64,000 nt of DNA from Deltaproteobacteria bacterium. Its GTDB lineage: Bacteria; Myxococcota; Kuafuiibacteriia; Kuafuiibacteriales; Kuafuiibacteriaceae. Of this stretch, positions 23,963 to 32,768 are shown in pieces. The first letter of the stretch is position 1. Each line of letters begins with the position of its first letter. The notes below the pieces were generated by a model. That model searched no databases. It was not told the origin of the DNA and saw only the letters and a program-made list of their open reading frames with translations. Position numbers and translations under genes: made by a program. The DNA is taken from the NCBI GenBank assembly GCA_016703535.1, contig JADJBV010000002.1, positions 744,001 through 808,000 of the forward strand, in the 5' to 3' direction.

Positions 23963-26344
23963 ATGAAACTCGAGGTCATCATGAGCTTGCATCAGGTACG
24001 CCGCATCGGCTGGGCCCTCCTCTTCACCCTGACGGCGTGCAGCGGCTCTGGCCCCTCGGCCGATGAGCCCCAGATCGCGGGCACGGTCGTCGACGCCGAG
24101 ACCAAAGCACCCCTGGCCGGGGTCCTGATCTCCAGCACCCCTGCGACCGATCGCGTCACCACCGGCCCCGACGGGACCTTCCTGCTCACCAAAGATGTCC
24201 GCTTCGCGAACCTCTTTCAGATCACCGCGGTCAAAGACGGCTACGAGACCCAAACTCGGACCATCACCCCCTCGGCCACCGAAGACAACGTGCTCAACAT
24301 CGAGCTGAGCATCCAGCGGGTCTGCACGCCCGGACAACAACGATGCGCCCAAGGTGGGAACGAGGCCATCGAGACCTGCTCCACTCGCGGCAACTTCTGG
24401 GACGCCATGACCTGTGGCGCTGGCTCCACCTGCGCGTCGGGGACCCCATTTACTTGCATCCAGTCTCAGCGCCTTACGGTCACCACCTCCGCCAACGGCG
24501 CGGTGATCTCCAACCCGGCCGGCATCAACTGCGGCTCTTCGTGCACCGCCGACTTCCCGACCGGCTCGATGGTGATCCTCACGGCGACGCCCTTGGCGGG
24601 CGGCGAGTTCACGGGTTGGGGCGGCGCCTGCGCGGCCAACGGCACCAACCCGACCTGCACCGTCACCATGACCGCCGCGGCCAACGTGTCGGCCGATTTC
24701 GTCTCCAACATCTTCGGCCTGACGGTGCGCAAGATGGGCCGAGGGCGGGGCACCGTCACCTCGGATCCCATGGGCGTCACCTGCGGCAACACCTGCAGCG
24801 CACCCTTCGATCGAGACTCCCAGGTGACCCTGACCGCCGCGCCCGCCAACGGCTCCATGTTTGGGCGGTGGGAAGGGGACTGCACTGGCACCACCCCGAG
24901 TTGCCAGGTCAACATGACCCAGGCCCGCACGGTCACCGCCTTCTTCTTGTTGCCGAGTTTCCCGTTGACCGTGACCAAGGCTGGCACCGGCGCGGGTACG
25001 GTCACCTCGGCGCCGGCGGGCATCGACTGCGGCTCCGACTGCGACGAGGACTTCGACATCGGTCAAGAGGTGACCTTGAGCGCCGCCGCCGACACCGGCA
25101 GCACCTTCATGGGCTGGAGCGGTGACTGCACTGGCACCGCCGACTGCACCGTCACTTTGGATCAAGCCCGCAACGTGACCGCCACCTTCGAGGGGATCAG
25201 CTACGCGCTGACGGTCACCAAAAGTGGCCAAGGCGCCGGCACCGTCACCTCCGTGCCCAGCGGCATCAACTGCGGCATCGACTGCAGCGAAAGCTACGGG
25301 CCTGACACGATGGTCACCTTGACCGCGGCGGCCGACGCCGGCAGCGCCTTCGCCGCGTGGACCGGGGACTGCGCCGCCGCCGGTACCAACCCAACTTGTG
25401 TGGTCACCATGAGCGCGGCCATGACCGCCGACGCCCAGTTCGACGTCAACCTGCAGGGGATCTCGGTGACCGTCACCGGCGGCGGGGTGGTGACCTCGGT
25501 TCCGGCCGGCATCAACTGCGGCGCCGATTGCACCGAAGCTTACGTGGTCAACACGGCGGTCACCTTGACCGCTACCCCCAACGCCGGCCAGGTCTTCACC
25601 GGTTGGGGTGGTGCCTGCGCCGCCAACGGCGTCAACCCAACTTGCGCTTTGACGGTCAACGCCGGCCTCACCGTCTCCGCCGGCTTCGAGGCCTTTTACC
25701 TGCGCCCTCTGCTGGTCGACGCGGCCTGCACCACCTTACTCCACTTCGACACCGTCGGCCCGCTGACCCAGGCCTGTGGCGCCGGGCCCGACGCGACCGT
25801 GACTGGTACCTACAACTCAATTGCATCTCGCACCGCGGCCTTGGCTCAGGCTTACAACGCGGGGGGGGCCACCGAAGAAGCTTGGATCGATACTCAAAAG
25901 AACGGCGTCGCGCCCCCCAACGCCACCGTCGAGCTCACCTTTCGACGCACCGGCGCCGCCTTCGATGCTCGGGGGGCCGGCGTGTTGTACAGCGATCGGG
26001 CCACGCCCGCGGGCCGCGGTTTCCGGGTGTCGGTCCTCGACGACGGTCGTTTGGTCGCCGCTACCCGTGATGGCGTCGGCGGCACCAGCACCGCGTCGAC
26101 CGCCCCCGGGTTGGTGGTCGACGGCGCTTGGCACCACGTGGCGGTCACCGTCAGCGCCGCCAACGGCCTTCGGATCTTCGTCGACGGCGCTCAGACCGCT
26201 CAGCAACTGGGCGCCCTCTCGTGGACCGCCTCCTCTTCGACCGCCTGGGTCGGGGCCGAGCGGGAGCAAGGCGCGGCCGACGCGATCTATCGCTTCAACG
26301 GTGCGGTGGACGAGGTCCGGGTCAGCAACACCCTCCGCTACTGA
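23963..26344 (+). CDS. Secreted lipoprotein with carboxypeptidase-regulatory-like, five InlB B-type repeats and LamG domain
   Basis: 793 aa from ATG 23963 (GAAAGAG upstream; ATG 23981 is an alternative). Signal peptide ends at lipobox FTLTACSG. Next is a carboxypeptidase-regulatory-like beta-sandwich (PQIAGTVVDAETKAPLAGVL), a Cys-rich linker with three Cys pairs, then five tandem ~75-residue repeats, each with GTVTS-x-PxGIxCG, C-T/S, VTLTA and W-xG-x-C motifs, i.e. divergent InlB B-repeats with conserved disulfides. The final ~190 residues form a LamG/concanavalin-like domain (DGAWHHVAVTVSAANGLRIF). Likely displayed on the cell surface for binding glycans or host/prey material. Confidence 0.85.
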   Translation: MKLEVIMSLHQVRRIGWALLFTLTACSGSGPSADEPQIAGTVVDAETKAPLAGVLISSTPATDRVTTGPDGTFLLTKDVRFANLFQITAVKDGYETQTRTITPSATEDNVLNIELSIQRVCTPGQQRCAQGGNEAIETCSTRGNFWDAMTCGAGSTCASGTPFTCIQSQRLTVTTSANGAVISNPAGINCGSSCTADFPTGSMVILTATPLAGGEFTGWGGACAANGTNPTCTVTMTAAANVSADFVSNIFGLTVRKMGRGRGTVTSDPMGVTCGNTCSAPFDRDSQVTLTAAPANGSMFGRWEGDCTGTTPSCQVNMTQARTVTAFFLLPSFPLTVTKAGTGAGTVTSAPAGIDCGSDCDEDFDIGQEVTLSAAADTGSTFMGWSGDCTGTADCTVTLDQARNVTATFEGISYALTVTKSGQGAGTVTSVPSGINCGIDCSESYGPDTMVTLTAAADAGSAFAAWTGDCAAAGTNPTCVVTMSAAMTADAQFDVNLQGISVTVTGGGVVTSVPAGINCGADCTEAYVVNTAVTLTATPNAGQVFTGWGGACAANGVNPTCALTVNAGLTVSAGFEAFYLRPLLVDAACTTLLHFDTVGPLTQACGAGPDATVTGTYNSIASRTAALAQAYNAGGATEEAWIDTQKNGVAPPNATVELTFRRTGAAFDARGAGVLYSDRATPAGRGFRVSVLDDGRLVAATRDGVGGTSTASTAPGLVVDGAWHHVAVTVSAANGLRIFVDGAQTAQQLGALSWTASSSTAWVGAEREQGAADAIYRFNGAVDEVRVSNTLRY

Positions 26345-26361
26345 GCAGACGACCAAGGAAC

Positions 26362-27543
26362 GTGGCGAACCTCTACGAGCTGATCGGCGAACGGGCGACC
26401 TGGATCGTCGAGACCATCCCGGATCCGCTGGAGCGGGCCCGGGCTCTGGAGGCCATTCAGATCTGCGGCGATGCCTTGGCGATCGTGGATGGCCTGGATC
26501 TGGCGAAACACGAGCTGGCCGAGGTCGAGACCTCGGATCTGACCACCTGGAATGCCTTGGCGCCCGAGGTGCGGAACCTGTTGTTGGCGGTGCGCGGGGC
26601 GGCGGATCGTTTGGCCCAACTTTACCCCTGGAGCGAACGGGAGCCGAGTGAACCCGGGCTCAACTTGGACGCCGCCTTCGGGGAGCTGGAGCATGGGACA
26701 CCCGCGCCCATCCGCGATCACCGAGAAGACGACATCGAGGCCATCTTGCGGCTGCTGTCGGGAGACGCACGCGACGACGTGGCCCGGGCGATCTCCACCT
26801 TGGCCTCGATGTTGTCGACCGACATCGTCGGTTTTGGTCAACGCCTGCGGAACCCTCGAATGACGGCCGATCGCTGGCAACTCCTTGGAGAGCTGCAGGA
26901 GCTGCGCAGCAAGTGCGCTCAATGTCTGGAGGCGGTGTTGGCCGCGGTGGTCGCCGCTTACACCGCCGAAAACCTGGAGGTGGTGTTGCCGCGCTACCAG
27001 AGCCAGGCGTCTCGGGCGGTGCGACTGCGGGCCGGGGTCGTGGATCTGGCCCACGATCTGGAGAAGCTCAACAAGGTGGTCCAGGCGGCCAAGGCGGATG
27101 AGTTGGGCCCCTTGCGCCTGCTGTTGACTCAAAAGCTCAACACCTTCGCCGAGCAGCCCGCCTATCGCTTGTTGCGGCCGGCCGACAAACGGGAGCTGAT
27201 CTTCTTCCGCCTCAAGCTCCAGGGTTGGTCCCAAAAACCGCCGTCTCTCCAGGAGCTGCGGCAAGAGGTCGAGGGCTTCAGCAAGTTCCTCGAGGTCCTC
27301 CGCTCGATCAACCAACGGGAGGTGTTGGCCCGCCACGATCGAGATCGACTCCAGACCTTGGTGATGTTGTTGGAGTCGGAGGCCGACTCGCTGGAGATCG
27401 CTCCTCACCTGGAGGCGATCTACGGGCGGTCCGAGGCCCTCGACCGCACCATCCGCCGGCTGCGCAGCGGCGAAAACCTCCCGATCGAGGCGATCCTGCA
27501 GCCGGTGCAGGAGGCTCACCAATCGCTGCGCGGCGCGAGTTAG
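26362..27543 (+). CDS. Hypothetical all-helical cytoplasmic protein
   Basis: 393 aa from GTG 26362, 17 bp after the lipoprotein stop; the frame stays open upstream but overlaps that gene. It has no signal or membrane helix. The composition is Leu/Glu/Arg-rich with long amphipathic and coiled-coil-prone helices throughout (LLGELQELRSKCAQCLEAVL, VVDLAHDLEKLNKVVQAAK). Two Cys sit in one helix (KCAQC). I do not recognise the family. It may be a structural or scaffolding protein. Confidence 0.72.
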   Translation: MANLYELIGERATWIVETIPDPLERARALEAIQICGDALAIVDGLDLAKHELAEVETSDLTTWNALAPEVRNLLLAVRGAADRLAQLYPWSEREPSEPGLNLDAAFGELEHGTPAPIRDHREDDIEAILRLLSGDARDDVARAISTLASMLSTDIVGFGQRLRNPRMTADRWQLLGELQELRSKCAQCLEAVLAAVVAAYTAENLEVVLPRYQSQASRAVRLRAGVVDLAHDLEKLNKVVQAAKADELGPLRLLLTQKLNTFAEQPAYRLLRPADKRELIFFRLKLQGWSQKPPSLQELRQEVEGFSKFLEVLRSINQREVLARHDRDRLQTLVMLLESEADSLEIAPHLEAIYGRSEALDRTIRRLRSGENLPIEAILQPVQEAHQSLRGAS

Positions 27544-28433
27544 GCGCCGCGCTCGTCGAAAGAAGGGCGGACCTCACGCGAAAGGGGCACGACCAGCACC
27601 GGACAAGGGACCCGCCGGGCCAGGGGTTCGGCGATGCTCCCCAAAACCCAACGTTGCCAAGGGCTCTTGGGGCGTGCCCCGATGACCAGCAACTCGGCCG
27701 ACAACTCCGAGGTGAGGTTCGACACCCGAGTCACTGGGTCGCCTTCGACGATCAGCGGGTTTGCGTTCAGTTCACCGAGCCGGAGGGCCTCGTCCATCCA
27801 CCGGTCGGCTCGCTCCCGCGTTTTGTCGGAGGGGCCGATCGGAGGTTCGCTCGACCACTCGGTGCCGTGGCCAGGACCTGGAAATACCGGTTGCAGCCTC
27901 AGGCAGTGGACCGCGGTCACCTGGGCGCCGCGGCGGTGGGCCTCTTGCGCCGCCGCGCGGACGGCGGGAAAGCGGTCGTCCAGGAGGTCCGTCGCCACCA
28001 AGATCCGCCCGGATCGTGCGGAGGCGCGGGTGACCAACACCGGGACCCGTGCCTGCCGAATGGCCAGGTCTGACGTGTTGGGGCGAAGGGAATCCCAACT
28101 CTTCCCGGGCTCGCCGCTGACCACCACCAGCCTCGGCTCATCTTCCCGGATCCGCGCTTCTAGGCTTATGCGAAACCTCCTCCAGCTCGTGTGGACCTCG
28201 AGTTGGGTGTCGTCGCGTCCGGTGGCCTCTTTCAGGCGGTCGAGGACCCGCTGAGGGCTCGACGACCCTTTTGGGGATCGGCCGCTGAACCAGCTCACCA
28301 TCAACCCTGCGTCCAGTTCCTTCGCTCGCCGATCCGCGGTTCGGAGCAACGGCAACAAGGTGTCTCCGTCCCGGCCGGCGACGAGCACCCACCCTCGAGG
28401 GGACGGCATGGTCCGTTCTTCGGAGAGGTTCAT
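27540..28433 (-). CDS. Tandem universal stress protein (UspA family)
   Basis: 297 aa from ATG 28433, preceded by a strong Shine-Dalgarno (GGGAGGA, 7 bp spacing). Two Usp-like halves: a divergent N-terminal copy (PRGWVLVAGRDGDTLLPLL) and a clearer C-terminal copy (GRILVATDLLDDRFPAV, LLVIGARPKSPWQRWVLGSI, CPVLVVPLS). The ATP signature G-2x-G-9x-G(S/T) is only partial (first spacing glycine replaced by Pro), so nucleotide binding is uncertain. The start lies 32 bp from a 24-bp palindrome shared with the divergent MarR gene. Its 3' end overlaps the convergent neighbour by 4 bp. Confidence 0.85.
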   Translation of the reverse strand: MNLSEERTMPSPRGWVLVAGRDGDTLLPLLRTADRRAKELDAGLMVSWFSGRSPKGSSSPQRVLDRLKEATGRDDTQLEVHTSWRRFRISLEARIREDEPRLVVVSGEPGKSWDSLRPNTSDLAIRQARVPVLVTRASARSGRILVATDLLDDRFPAVRAAAQEAHRRGAQVTAVHCLRLQPVFPGPGHGTEWSSEPPIGPSDKTRERADRWMDEALRLGELNANPLIVEGDPVTRVSNLTSELSAELLVIGARPKSPWQRWVLGSIAEPLARRVPCPVLVVPLSREVRPSFDERGA

Positions 28434-28461
28434 CGCCAGGTCCTCCCGACCACCGTAGGTG

Positions 28462-28489
28462 TTGATATGGTTTGAGGTCAAACTATATA
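28462..28489 (+). promoter_or_regulatory. marR promoter with embedded 24-bp palindromic operator (site 1)
   Basis: TTGATA (28462-28467), a 16-bp spacer and TATATA (28484-28489) make a near-consensus sigma-70 promoter reading toward the MarR gene. Inside it lies GTTTGAGGTCAAAC (28470-28483), perfect 6-bp arms around GG, extended to 28465-28488 with ATAT outer arms (10 of 11 paired positions). The operator covers spacer and -10, so binding should repress marR. It also lies 32 bp upstream of the divergent usp start. Related copies occur at 32755 and 33894. Confidence 0.72.
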
Positions 28490-28554
28490 CGACGTCGATC
28501 GCCGAACGCTCCTCTTTGACGACACACCAATTTTTGCGCCAGACTGACGCCTTG

Positions 28555-29022
28555 GTGCGCAGCCGGACCACTCCCGCCCCCGAGGCCAAGCCTAGGTTAG
28601 GACGGGTCCTCGACTTCATGCGGGTCCTCTGGGCCCTGGATCACGGCCTGCAGTCGGCCTCCAAGCGGATGCAAGCCGAATACGGGGTGAGTGGGCTCCA
28701 AAGGATGATGATCCGGGTGATCGGTCGGTTCCCCGGGAGTTCTCCCACGGATCTCGCCGCGGTCCTCCACGTCCACAAGAGCACCTTGACCGGGGCCTTG
28801 GCCCGCCTCGAGGCCGCCGGGGCCATCGTCCGCGAGGTCGATCCTGAGGATGCACGTCGGGCCCGCTTGACGTTGGGGCCTCAGGGGAGGGCGATCGACG
28901 AGGTCCGCAACGGGACCGTGGAGGCCGCGGTTCGCAGGGCGTTGAGCCAGATCCCGGACGCCCAGCTGGAGGCGGCTCGCGGAGTACTGTTGGCCATCAC
29001 GCGGGAGCTCGACGCCGAGTAG
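28555..29022 (+). CDS. MarR-family transcriptional regulator
   Basis: 155 aa from GTG 28555. The frame is open from 28459, but that start would put the operator and -10 box inside the gene. The winged helix is clear: SGLQRMMIRVIGRFPGSSPT then DLAAVLHVHKSTLTGALARL, then wing VREVDPEDARRARLTLGPQG. Helical dimer segments flank it. MarR proteins are usually repressors released by small ligands or oxidation; no Cys suggests ligand control. Three matching palindromes in 5.5 kb suggest it controls usp, itself, the glycosyltransferase/phosphatase operon and mscS. Confidence 0.88.
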   Translation: MRSRTTPAPEAKPRLGRVLDFMRVLWALDHGLQSASKRMQAEYGVSGLQRMMIRVIGRFPGSSPTDLAAVLHVHKSTLTGALARLEAAGAIVREVDPEDARRARLTLGPQGRAIDEVRNGTVEAAVRRALSQIPDAQLEAARGVLLAITRELDAE

Positions 29023-29046
29023 GGACGCACTTCAAGGGCGCTCCTC

Positions 29047-31152
29047 TCACTCCGAGCGATCCCCGGAAGGATCCATCTCCAGCTCATGGCAGGCGCGGAT
29101 GTACGAGGCCGCGGACCAAGCTTGGAAGCTCTTGCCCATCGGCCGCCCGGTCCGTCCGTGGACCCATTCGTTGAACTCCCAGTCGTGGGCTTTGCCAGCC
29201 CGGTTGACCTCGGCCAGGCGATAAAGTTCGCGGCAGGCCAGGTCGTGCAGGCCGAGCCGATGAATGAAGCGCACCCACATCCCGCCGATGAAGGGCCAGA
29301 TCCCTCCGTTGTGGTATTGGCCCGGCAGGTTCTGCAGGTTCACCAAATAATACGGCTTCCAATCTGGATCGCCCGCCTGAACCTGGGGGTAGAGGTTGGC
29401 GACCGGGTAGGGCTCGTTGACTCCGACCCCCCACATGAACCGAAACGCGGTTCTGGCCCGGTCCACGTCGAGGACTCCAAAGAGGAAGGCCAAGACGTTG
29501 CCGATCACGTCACAGCGCCAGTTGAAGCCAAACGGCGTAATCTCGGCGAGCAGGTAACGCGCGTCCCCCAACGAAAATTGTTGATCGGCGAATGATCTCA
29601 ACAAGGGGTCTACGTTCGCCGCGGTGCTGGGCCAAAACCTGCCCAGGATCTGATCACGGGTTTGTTGCGACCGACGGAGGTGATCGGCGGCCTCTTCGAA
29701 TCGGCCCTGACGTTGGAGGAGCCGCGCGTGGCAGACGTTGGCCCTGAACCAGAGCACCTCGTCGTAGAGGACGTTGTAGCTGCGCCCGAAGAGGTCGGTC
29801 CAGTCGCCAGCCTCTGGGATCTCCAGCAGGCCGTTGCCGTTGCTGTCGTGGGCGCTCAACCAGGCCATGGCCCGGTCCAGCTGCTCCGAATATTCGCTGA
29901 TCAGCTCGAGCCGACCGCTGAAGCGGACGAAGTTGTAGAAGGCGATGACCGCCCACATCCCCGCGTCGATCGCGCAGACTCCCCCGACCCCCGAGTAGTC
30001 GGGGCGCCCGTCGTCGATCCGAACGTTGGCCGGCACCTGACCCGATCGCCCCAAGTTGTCGAACAAGGTGCGCAAGGTCTGCTCTTGGCAGGCGCGGATC
30101 TCGGGGTCATCGACATCCATTGAGTATAATAGGGTGATCGCCCCGTCCCGGGCCCAGACGCTCCGGTAGTTGACGTCGGTGCCGGTCACCTCGTTGTCGG
30201 CCATCGAACACGCAGAAAATCCCAAGGGGGTGACGTTCTTCTTCAACGCGATGACCGCCCGTTCGTAGCCCTCGCGAATCGTCGAACGTTGGTCCTCGGT
30301 GAGCCCCTCCAACTTGCCCAGCTCAAGCACCCGAGCGATCGAGGGCTCGTGGTCCTGTGCCCGGGAACGGCTGGTCGAGATCAAAGGGAGCTCCTTGATC
30401 ACGCCGAAGTGTTGCAGGCCCTCCAGGACCCCATCGGCCATCACCCTCGAGGCGCTGTAGACCGGCCGCTGAAACACGGCCTCGTAGAGCTCGGGGTGGG
30501 CGTTCTCCACCACGATCCCCCGAACCCCAGGCAGATGGAACAGGCTGCTGTCGTTGCCGCTGTCGCCGGCGACCAGGACCGAATCCGAAGAGATCCCAAG
30601 ACGGCGGAGGAGCCAGTCGAGTGCGCCCCCTTTGCTCGCGCCCTTCGGCAGCACATCGAGGTCACGTTGGCTCGAGTAGATGACGTTGACCTTGAGACCC
30701 GCCTCCTCCAGTCGCAGCTCGATGTTGCGGAGTTGGTCGGGGGTGGCTTGGCTCAGGAACCAACTCGACTTGAACGGCCCCAAAAACGCCGACGGCTGAC
30801 GGGAAGCGCCCTTGACCTCACTCATCACCCGCTCGACCAGGGCCGGATCCCAGGCCGAATCGAAGCTGGAGCGGAGCTCCGCGAGGACCTCCCCCTCTTT
30901 GGTGGCGTAGATTTCGGTCCCCACCCCGGTCACCAAGTAGTCCGGGCGCGGGAGCGCGGAGCGGGCGAGGAGGGTCAAGGTGTCCTCCAGCAGTCGCCCG
31001 GTGGCGTAGACCAAGGTGACCGGGTCGGATTTTCGACTCCAGGCTTGGGCAAAACGTCGGGCCGACTCTGGGTTGCCGAGCAACGTCCCGTCGAGATCGG
31101 AGCAAAAAAGATCGATGTGCTGAGCAGCGGCGGTCGCGTGGTCCAGATCCAT
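29047..31152 (-). CDS. HAD sucrose-phosphate-phosphatase-like domain fused to (alpha/alpha)6 glycosidase/invertase-like domain
   Basis: 701 aa from ATG 31152. Residues ~14-245 are a HAD-IIB phosphatase of the sucrose-phosphate phosphatase type: LFCSDLDGTLLG, LVYATGRL, LPKGASKGGALDWLL and VLVAGDSGNDSSLF. Residues ~265-690 are an (alpha/alpha)6-barrel glycosidase related to alkaline invertases/amylo-alpha-1,6-glucosidases: VWARDGAITLLYSM, AGDWTDLFGRSYNVLYDEV, QYHNGGIWPFIGGMWVRF. It starts 5 bp after the glycosyltransferase stop and is certainly co-transcribed. Together they could make (phosphatase) and break (glycosidase) a disaccharide osmolyte such as sucrose or mannosylfructose. Exact sugar unknown. 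Confidence 0.86.
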   Translation of the reverse strand: MDLDHATAAAQHIDLFCSDLDGTLLGNPESARRFAQAWSRKSDPVTLVYATGRLLEDTLTLLARSALPRPDYLVTGVGTEIYATKEGEVLAELRSSFDSAWDPALVERVMSEVKGASRQPSAFLGPFKSSWFLSQATPDQLRNIELRLEEAGLKVNVIYSSQRDLDVLPKGASKGGALDWLLRRLGISSDSVLVAGDSGNDSSLFHLPGVRGIVVENAHPELYEAVFQRPVYSASRVMADGVLEGLQHFGVIKELPLISTSRSRAQDHEPSIARVLELGKLEGLTEDQRSTIREGYERAVIALKKNVTPLGFSACSMADNEVTGTDVNYRSVWARDGAITLLYSMDVDDPEIRACQEQTLRTLFDNLGRSGQVPANVRIDDGRPDYSGVGGVCAIDAGMWAVIAFYNFVRFSGRLELISEYSEQLDRAMAWLSAHDSNGNGLLEIPEAGDWTDLFGRSYNVLYDEVLWFRANVCHARLLQRQGRFEEAADHLRRSQQTRDQILGRFWPSTAANVDPLLRSFADQQFSLGDARYLLAEITPFGFNWRCDVIGNVLAFLFGVLDVDRARTAFRFMWGVGVNEPYPVANLYPQVQAGDPDWKPYYLVNLQNLPGQYHNGGIWPFIGGMWVRFIHRLGLHDLACRELYRLAEVNRAGKAHDWEFNEWVHGRTGRPMGKSFQAWSAASYIRACHELEMDPSGDRSE

Positions 31153-31157
31153 GAACT

Positions 31158-32621
31158 TCAATCCCCTTCGGTCCAGGGCTCGCCCCACTCGGACTCTGGA
31201 TCCTCCGGCAAAAGAGCCGGAGCCAAGCCCTGATCGCTCAAGGTGAGCAGCTGGTGAGCGATGCCAGTCCAAGAGAAGAGGCTGCGGGCCCGGTGCGCCC
31301 CCATTCGGGTCATTCGTCCCCTCAACCGGGGCAGCGACAACGGCTTGGCGATCATCACTGCCAGATCTTCTCGATCCAAGGGATCCGCGAAGAGGGCATG
31401 GCGGCCGAAGGTCAAAGAACGCCAGAGGCCCCCGTGGGTCGTGACGATGGTGGCCGTCCCGCACGCCATCGCCTCGATGGCGGTCATGCCAAAGGGCTCG
31501 TAGCGGCTCGACAGCACGAACACGTCAGCGGCCCGGTAGTGATCGGGGAGTTCGTGATCGGCGATGAAGCCGTGGAATTGGACCCGGCCCCCGAGGCCCA
31601 TCTGTTCGGCTTGGGCTTTGAGCTGCTCCAACAGCTCGAGCTCCTGTTCGTCGAGGCTCGTACCGCCGATCGCCAGGCGGAGCACCGCCTGTGGTCGACG
31701 CTCGGCGACCAGCTGAAAAGCAGACAGGAGGAGATCGTAGCCCTTGTTGGTCGCCAGGCGACCGAGCGCGAACACCACCTCACCTTCGTACCCCAGTCGG
31801 CGACGAATCGACTCGCGGGTGGCGGCGCTGACCGGAAAGAAGCGGCGGTCGTCGTAGCCCGGCGGGATCAGCTGGCAGTGATCCGGGTCCACGCCGTAGT
31901 CCTCCACGAGAAGATCAACTTGCGGCGGCGTCGTGGCGATCACCGCCTGAGCCCGAGCGTAGAGGGCCCGCTCTGCCGAGATGCGCCGTTCGAAGTTGTA
32001 CTCCCGCTCCATCGCGGCCCGGTCTCCCGGGTAGTCCTTTTCCATCTGTCGCAACTTCCAGATCCCGAGCGAGTGGGGCGTATGGACGTGGCTGCAGCCC
32101 AGGGCGTCGGCCAGGGCTTGACCGGCCACTCCACCATCCCAGTAGTGGCTGTCGATCAGCTCGTATTGCAGCTCGAGCTCCCGGATCAGCGCCGTCGCGT
32201 GGTCCACCCACTCTGGCAACACGTCGACCAGGAATTCCTTGGGGATGAACTCGGGCCCACCACAAGGCGCGCGGAAGATCCGGACCCGTTCGTTGACGAC
32301 TTCGATCTCGTGTTGGTCTTGGAAGCGGCGGGTCCAGATGTCGACCTCGTACCCGAGCTCCGCCAACTTCTTGGACAGCTCCAGCACGTAGACCACCTGC
32401 CCGCCCGTGTCGGCGGCACCAAGCGGAGGGTGGGCCGCGACGTATCCGTGAGTCGAGATCATCGCCACCCGAGGTCCCCTGGATCCCGCGGCCTCCCGGG
32501 ACGCCAGCAGGAGCCTACCGTCCGGAGGCGGGGGTACCGAGACACCTCCAGCCGTGGTGAGGCGGGGACTCACCGTGGGCCTTGGCGAGACTCCAGTCGA
32601 GGCGGGTGTGGGGGCGGTCAT
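31158..32621 (-). CDS. GT4 glycosyltransferase, sucrose-/mannosylfructose-phosphate synthase-like
   Basis: 487 aa from ATG 32621, with Shine-Dalgarno GAGGAG. After a Pro/Ser/Thr-rich 40-residue leader come ISTHGYVAAHPPLGAADTGG then QVVYVLELSKKLAELGYEVD, the signature N-terminus of the SPS/MfpsA group. The C-terminal Rossmann half has ALGRLATNKGYDLLLSAF, YRAADVFVLSSRYEPFGM then TAIEAMACGTATIVT (donor-binding E-x7-E). Known members transfer glucose or mannose to fructose-6-phosphate. The downstream fused phosphatase completes the pathway. A copy of the MarR-type palindrome is at 32755-32768, 134 bp upstream. Confidence 0.88.
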   Translation of the reverse strand: MTAPTPASTGVSPRPTVSPRLTTAGGVSVPPPPDGRLLLASREAAGSRGPRVAMISTHGYVAAHPPLGAADTGGQVVYVLELSKKLAELGYEVDIWTRRFQDQHEIEVVNERVRIFRAPCGGPEFIPKEFLVDVLPEWVDHATALIRELELQYELIDSHYWDGGVAGQALADALGCSHVHTPHSLGIWKLRQMEKDYPGDRAAMEREYNFERRISAERALYARAQAVIATTPPQVDLLVEDYGVDPDHCQLIPPGYDDRRFFPVSAATRESIRRRLGYEGEVVFALGRLATNKGYDLLLSAFQLVAERRPQAVLRLAIGGTSLDEQELELLEQLKAQAEQMGLGGRVQFHGFIADHELPDHYRAADVFVLSSRYEPFGMTAIEAMACGTATIVTTHGGLWRSLTFGRHALFADPLDREDLAVMIAKPLSLPRLRGRMTRMGAHRARSLFSWTGIAHQLLTLSDQGLAPALLPEDPESEWGEPWTEGD

Positions 32622-32754
32622 CTCGTGCTCCTCTCGAGCTGCTGGCGCGGAGTGGCGGCCCGACCACCCGCAATTGGACGCACCTGCCCCGCGAAAAACT
32701 CCGGGGCACCCTTGGCTGCGCACACTGCTCGGATGGGGGTGGTGAGTCAAGAAA

Positions 32755-32768
32755 GTTTGAGGTCATAC
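32755..32768. promoter_or_regulatory. MarR-type operator, site 2
   Basis: GTTTGAGGTCATAC differs from the perfect palindrome of site 1 at one position. It continues ACGATCTG, as does site 3, so sites 2 and 3 share 18 of 20 bases from GTTTGAGG onward. It overlaps the last codons of mscS and lies upstream of the glycosyltransferase gene, next to a -35-like TTGACT on the - strand. Confidence 0.6.

Noticed and set aside
24480..25690. Repeated ~225-bp units as a DNA repeat array
   Set aside because: They encode five diverged protein repeats in one lipoprotein; identity is at protein-motif level, not DNA level.
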